Positions 55,838 to 60,000 of a DNA stretch of 60,000 nt are shown here, piece after piece. Both the position numbers and the translations under genes were made by a program. This DNA comes from Cryptomeria japonica (lineage: Eukaryota; Streptophyta; Pinopsida; Cupressales; Cupressaceae), in NCBI RefSeq assembly GCF_030272615.1, contig NC_081411.1:185180449-185240448 (forward strand). Direction: 5' to 3'. Every line of letters begins with the position of its first letter. Within the stretch, counting starts at the first letter, position 1. The notes beneath the pieces were generated by a model. It worked only from the letters and a program-made list of their open reading frames with translations, had not been told where the DNA came from and did no database searches.

Positions 55838-57852
55838 ACGATAACTGACATGATTCGATTGTTTGACTGCAGGAGTATCTGCCTATGTTGGAGTCACGGG
55901 AGAGATTCCCGTCTACACAGAGATTGCGACTAGAGTTGTCGTTTGAAGATAGAGCGGCTATTGAGGAGATGGGCCTTAGACATGTACTGTATGTGCCTGA
56001 GTTTCGGGCAAACATGGGTTTGCTGACTGCGCTAGCGGAGAGATGGCACTCCAAGACTTGCACGTTTCACTTGCCGATGGGGGAGATGACAGTGACCCTC
56101 AAGGATGTATACAGGATTCTACACATACCGATCGATGGAGAGCTTATTCCATATGATCGAGATGGAGACAGAGAGGCGCTGAGACGGGTATTCCAAGATC
56201 TCGGGCTGGAGATGAGAGTAGGTCATGTGGCATGGGATACCATGACCGCGACAGGGTTAGCCTTGCCAGCTATGATCAGAGGAGCCATCAGTGGGTTCTT
56301 AAGTCTAGACAGGGCTACATGGGGGTTGGCAGTGGGCTGGGGAGGAGCACTGGAGATACTGGTGACTGAGCACACCAGATATGCATGGGGGCCATGTGTC
56401 TTGGCGCATCTATATTATGAGCTGCATCAGTTTGTCTACCACAGATCAGTGGGACTGGGTTGCGGAGTGACACTGCTACAAGTGTGGGCATATGAGCACC
56501 TTCCTATCACACGGCCTATACACTTCAGGGGCAGGGGTCATGGACGGAGTTTTGTACACCTATATGATATGATTACGTCACAGCCTCGGATTGGCAGGTT
56601 AGAGCACTGGAGGCGTGTGATAGACGACATCGATGTAGTCATCTGGAGGCCGTACCTGAGGTGCGAGGAGTGGGAGGATGATGCAGTGGAGCTGCCATAT
56701 ACATTCAGGAGCAGATATCTGATTGGGCGGACGCCCTACATTTTGGAGAGGCAGCTGGTTGACAGGGTTGGCAGACAGTTCGGCAGGATCCAGAGGCTGC
56801 CACGAGGCTCGGGTATGTATGCCCGTACAGTCAGGGATCAGGCATAGTTCGGGCCATTGTTATCGTATGATCAGGCCGTCACATAGCTGACAGAGATGAT
56901 GCCACTACCCTGGGATATGTGGCCAGAGGTTGAGGATGCAGGTATGGATGCAGAGTACTCTGCATATTGGGCAGAGCATCCATTTCCACGGTTGACAGAT
57001 CCGGGAGAGTTGCTGGAGGGAGAGGTTGGAGGGGATGATGATGATGATGGTGGAGGGGATGGAGGCCAAGGCCGACGGAGACAGAGGGGAGTAGTGGGAG
57101 AGAGGCGGGTAGCACCTCAGAGGGAGGGAGGATAGGAGGGAGTAGCCCAGGTGGTGAGGGGTCGCGGTGGATTGCCCCTGCAGGTACCAGCAGCACAGGG
57201 ACCTAGAGCACAAGGACCTAGACAGGGACAAGTGCAGGGACAAGTGCAGAGACAGGTGCAGGTTCCTAGGCATGTACAGAGATAGGCACCGGTTTAGGCA
57301 CCAAGACAGGTATAGGGGCAGGTACAGGAGCAGACACCCGCAGAGGGAGAGCCATAGGCAGAGGCTGAGGGTGAGGATCCCGAGGAGGATGAGCTGCTAG
57401 AGCTGAGGGAGATCTGCCAGGGCCAGGCAGACGAGATCCAGGAGTTGGAGAGGGAGAGTGATCGCCTCAGGATCAGGCTTAGAGATACTGAGCGGGAGAG
57501 AGACCAGGCTATCCAGCGATATACTGAGGCTGAGACAGCTCTGAGGGCAGGGAGGCAGGCGGCAGAGGATGCAGGGGCAGGCTACGCATATGTGCTGCGA
57601 GCCGGAGAAGAGATCGCCTATTGGAGGGACCTCTACTATGGTGCAGTGCCAGCGGATCAGTGGGCGAGGAGCTTCCATAGACCATCGTGGATAGCGACGG
57701 CTACGGGAGGGAGTCGTAGGAGGCAGGCATCTAGTGGTGGGGTCATGGGTCCTCCACCACCACCAGATAGGCAAGGTGATCCTGGAGCAGGTCCTTCTAC
57801 AGCTCAGCGTCCGATGAGGCCAGGTAGCTCTGAGGGAGGGAGTTCATCATAG

Positions 57853-59356
57853 CCATAGAGGGCTCCCCTTTGTATTAGTATATGTACCATTTTTGTATTG
57901 TAAACACCTACGGGTGATTTTTGTAGCCATATGATTTTTGACATCATTGTATCATGACACATTTTGATTATATATGAGAGATGATTCATTTTTGCAGCAG
58001 CTATATGCATGTGTACCTTATGTGATGAAATGTTCTTATGTGATGCTTATTTTATGATATGGATGCTTTTATGATATGATGCAATGCAATATATTTTTGT
58101 TCTTTTTATGTTTTATATGTGATGCGTGATGCAACTGTGAATGTATGTAATGCAAATGAATATGATAATGCACATGATTATTTACATGATGGAAATGTAA
58201 GATGTGCTAACCTGTGTTGTATGCAGGATGTGATGCCATTGTGATATGCATATGTATGTATGAAATGCTTATATGTGGTGATGCAGGTGTAAACTATACG
58301 AAATGCAAATGTTTTTGGTGTGTCATTATACTCAGTCATGTAATAGCGGGCTACGCAGACTCGAGAAGGACAATGGAAGTCAATCAAGAAAGGGGGATGG
58401 AAGACAGAAGATATGAACGTGAAAGAGCTTCTTGTGTGTTATCATCATTGAGCTTTATTATGGAAAAATAGGTTATGACAATCGAGGCATTTGTTGGACC
58501 CAGAAAGTCATTGTACCCGTTTGCATGGAGATAAGACAGTCGCAAACAAGGAATGCCCCAATTCATACTAGACTCACAGTGTCCTCATATCCTTGGACAA
58601 GTCATAGTATTACTAAAAGACAATCCACAGACAGCAAACAAAATAGGTGACGATACCCCATCCTCGCCTTTCTAGTCAAAGACATCCTGGAAATAGAATC
58701 TCTAGTCAGAGACATCCCGAAAAAGCTAAAAGACATGTCACCAAAAAGATAAAATCAAAAGGAAACCAAGACTCGACACCAACATCCACTGTAGTGCTCA
58801 AGTTTAGTGTCTCTTGTCACTTGTATAAGTCATGTTTGATTGTGGTCACAATGTTCACTTTCACAAAAAGGATAGATTAACACTGAACCATATGTTGTCT
58901 GAGTCTGTTGAAAGATTTGATTTTATTCAAGCCCACTGTTGCCACTATGTCTCATTTGAAACTGACTGAATCCATGAAACTGATACTTTACTGCGGAGAA
59001 GACGAACCTTTATTACGGATCTGCGATGCAAATGTTGCTTTATTGCAGATTGTGCGCGGATAGACTAAAGGAAGCTCGAAGGAACTGTACTCCTCGAAAC
59101 ATGTGATGTTCTCAGTTCTACACCCATCACTAGAGGTAGGAATTGGCCGTAGTCACAAATAGGATCTGATTTATTATGGATGGAAAAGGAGTGAAAAGGG
59201 AGGGTTTATTATGAATGGCTAACCAATCTTAGGTAAATCAATAACAAGCCATGATGGGAATGGGTAAGTTTATTGTGAGTAAATAGGTTGTGAGTGTGTG
59301 CAATGTGAAGGATAACAGAGAATCCTGAAGGAGGGAGGAGCAAAGTCTCTACGCAT
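57853..59356. other. Non-coding part of the element E 3' region
   Basis: No gene is supported. 58000-58330 is dense in TGATGC and ATGCAAATG steps. 58668-58717 has a doubled TCTAGTCARAGACATCC. The short open frames present here have no recognisable domain. Confidence 0.45.
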
Positions 59357-59502
59357 GGCGCTGGTGACCCAGTTTTCACCATGGTACTTGTCCAGGGCGC
59401 CACCGAAGTGGTTTTCACCGTTGGACGAAATTATTTCTCTTTACTTTTTTTGATTTTTCAATTTTTTTGTGTCACAAGGCGCCTGTTTGCCAGGTTTTCA
59501 CC
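59357..59502 (-). repeat. Three hairpins of a common GGTGAAAA...CGCC design
   Basis: On the minus strand the units read GGTGAAAA, a 4-base arm, a 4-5-base loop, the complementary arm, then CGCC: CCTG/CAGG (59478-59502), CCAC/GTGG (59396-59419) and CTGG/CCAG (59357-59380). Ends are constant; arms differ but pair. Confidence 0.75.
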
Positions 59503-59591
59503 AAGTAACGATTTTTTTGTTTTATAATTTTTTTGTATTTTTGAATTTTTTTGATTTTTTTTGTATTTTTGAATTAGGATACTCTGAAAAG

Positions 59592-60000
59592 CTATGTGTA
59601 GAACCTGCGAAGGTGCATGCTGTTAATAGGATCCTCCAAAGGTTCACCTTCTGTATTTGAGAGCTGATATGCCCCAGATCCATATAGCACTGTGATGATG
59701 TAAGGACCAAGCCAGTTTGGTTCGAACTTGCCCTTCTTATCTCTGTCTTGCTGATTATTGGGGTTCTCTCTGAGGACTAAGTAACCTACCTCAAATGCGT
59801 GAGGCTTGACTTTGTGATTGTAACTGCGACTCATTCTTTGTTGGTAAGCTTTGAGATGATTAAAAGCAGTTTGTCTTCGTTCCTCCAACAGTTCTAATTC
59901 TTGTAAGCGAGAGACCCTGTAATCTTCATTATTGATTATGTTTCTCAAAGAGACTCGTAAAGAAGGTAACTCGACCTCAATAGGCAAGATGGCTTCAGCG
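59592..60000 (-). CDS. Integrase C-terminus of element E (partial)
   Basis: The open frame enters from the right edge of the window and ends with a stop at 59592. Visible features: ILPIEVELPSLRVSLRN, LELLEERRQTAFNHLKAYQQ, KVKPHAFEVGYLVLRE, GKFEPNWLGPYIITVLYG and YQLSNTEGE. These are the C-terminal DNA-binding part of a Ty3-gypsy integrase of the Tat lineage, downstream of the catalytic core. In this 130-residue portion there is no stop or frameshift. The polyprotein start is outside the window. Confidence 0.85.
   Translation of the reverse strand, partial: AEAILPIEVELPSLRVSLRNIINNEDYRVSRLQELELLEERRQTAFNHLKAYQQRMSRSYNHKVKPHAFEVGYLVLRENPNNQQDRDKKGKFEPNWLGPYIITVLYGSGAYQLSNTEGEPLEDPINSMHLRRFYT

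Larger units (their letters stand above)
55047..55872 (+). other. Intron of the PMD gene
   Basis: 826 bp with GTAAGT and TTTGACTGCAG ends; phase 0 on both sides. A branch-like CTGAC sits at 55845-55849. It contains two repeat arrays. Confidence 0.65.
54981..57852 (+). pseudogene. Spliced plant mobile domain (PMD) gene, antisense within element E
   Basis: Proposed exon 1 is 54981-55046 (22 codons, MAFVHRFNRVCRFQRPAEAG onward), then a canonical GTAAGT donor at 55047. The acceptor TTTGACTGCAG ends at 55872, and exon 2 opens in frame (EYLPMLESRERF). Residues encoded by 55900-56800 match the PMD (Pfam PF10536): LLTALAERWHSKTCTFHLPM, GEMTVTLKDVYRILHIPIDG, ISGFLSLDRA, LPITRPIHF and VIWRPYL. PMD occurs in MAIL-type nuclear proteins, MULEs and some gypsy elements. 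After the domain come acidic, Gln-rich, and Glu/Arg coiled-coil (57420-57560) segments, then PPPPPDRQG. Seven in-frame TAGs interrupt the same frame from 56845 on, so it is decaying or, less likely, shorter. Confidence 0.75.
53867..60000 (-). mobile_element. Tat-type Ty3-gypsy element E, 3' half
   Basis: From the window end leftward: integrase C-terminus (60000-59592), a 3' region with three hairpins, a long stretch with an antisense gene (54981-57852), polypurine tract and 3' LTR. The remainder (gag, protease, RT, 5' LTR) lies beyond the window. It inserted into the RT of G2. Confidence 0.8.

Noticed and set aside
56845-57357. Reassigned UAG codon
   Set aside because: Plant nuclear genes use the standard code. 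C to T change at methylated CAG explains the pattern, and other elements here also have TAA and TGA stops.
54981-57852. Ordinary host MAIL-type gene
   Set aside because: It lies between the integrase and the polypurine tract of element E, with no other host sequence around it, so it is more likely cargo of the element.

Overview
This is a nuclear plant DNA window made almost entirely of retrotransposons. I see no intact host gene; the only host-gene trace is a short, degraded pentatricopeptide-repeat (PPR) remnant near 14.5-14.9 kb. Nested Ty1-copia and Tat-type Ty3-gypsy elements, an RNase H-bearing plant LINE, and several generations of insertion fit a seed plant with a large, repeat-rich genome. 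A conifer is plausible, but this is inference.

Layout: 1-572 is the end of a copia-type LTR (W). 573-5018 is element X copy 1 (+), with no polymerase, ending in its own 3' LTR. 5019-14480 is a Tat-type gypsy element (G1, -). 14.5-16.3 kb holds the PPR remnant and unassigned DNA. 16347-34.4 kb is X copy 2 (-), split by copia element B (19998-33007, -), which is itself split by an intact Tnt1/Tork-like copia element D (24091-30086, +). A 430-bp solo LTR sits in the X copy 2 LTR. 34.6-39.2 kb (-) holds two more polymerase-less ORFs (Y, Z) with coiled coils and many zinc knuckles, then a primer-binding site and an LTR. 39207-53866 is a second G element (G2, +), whose 5' LTR is split by a 6.1-kb LINE (40201-46308, -) and whose reverse transcriptase is cut by element E. 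Element E (53867 to beyond the window end, -) is a Tat-type gypsy. Between its integrase and its polypurine tract it carries an antisense, two-exon gene for a plant mobile domain (PMD) protein.

The order of events is readable: X was hit by B, and B by D. D has a perfect 5-bp target duplication, an uninterrupted 1347-codon polyprotein and LTRs differing at about 7 of 886 positions, so it is the youngest. In several ORFs the stops are disproportionately TAG, many explicable as CAG to TAG, as expected from deamination of methylated CHG cytosines.

The most interesting signals are structural: (1) a C-rich loop between covarying inverted repeats near the 3' ends of six copia-type LTRs; (2) seven tandem hairpins with a constant loop and changing stems inside the PMD intron, where the imperfect pairs become G-U wobbles only on the retrotransposon-sense strand; (3) three hairpins of the form GGTGAAAA-stem-loop-stem-CGCC in the element E 3' region. 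The polymerase-less X/Y/Z family and the spliced antisense PMD gene are the best candidates for under-described biology.
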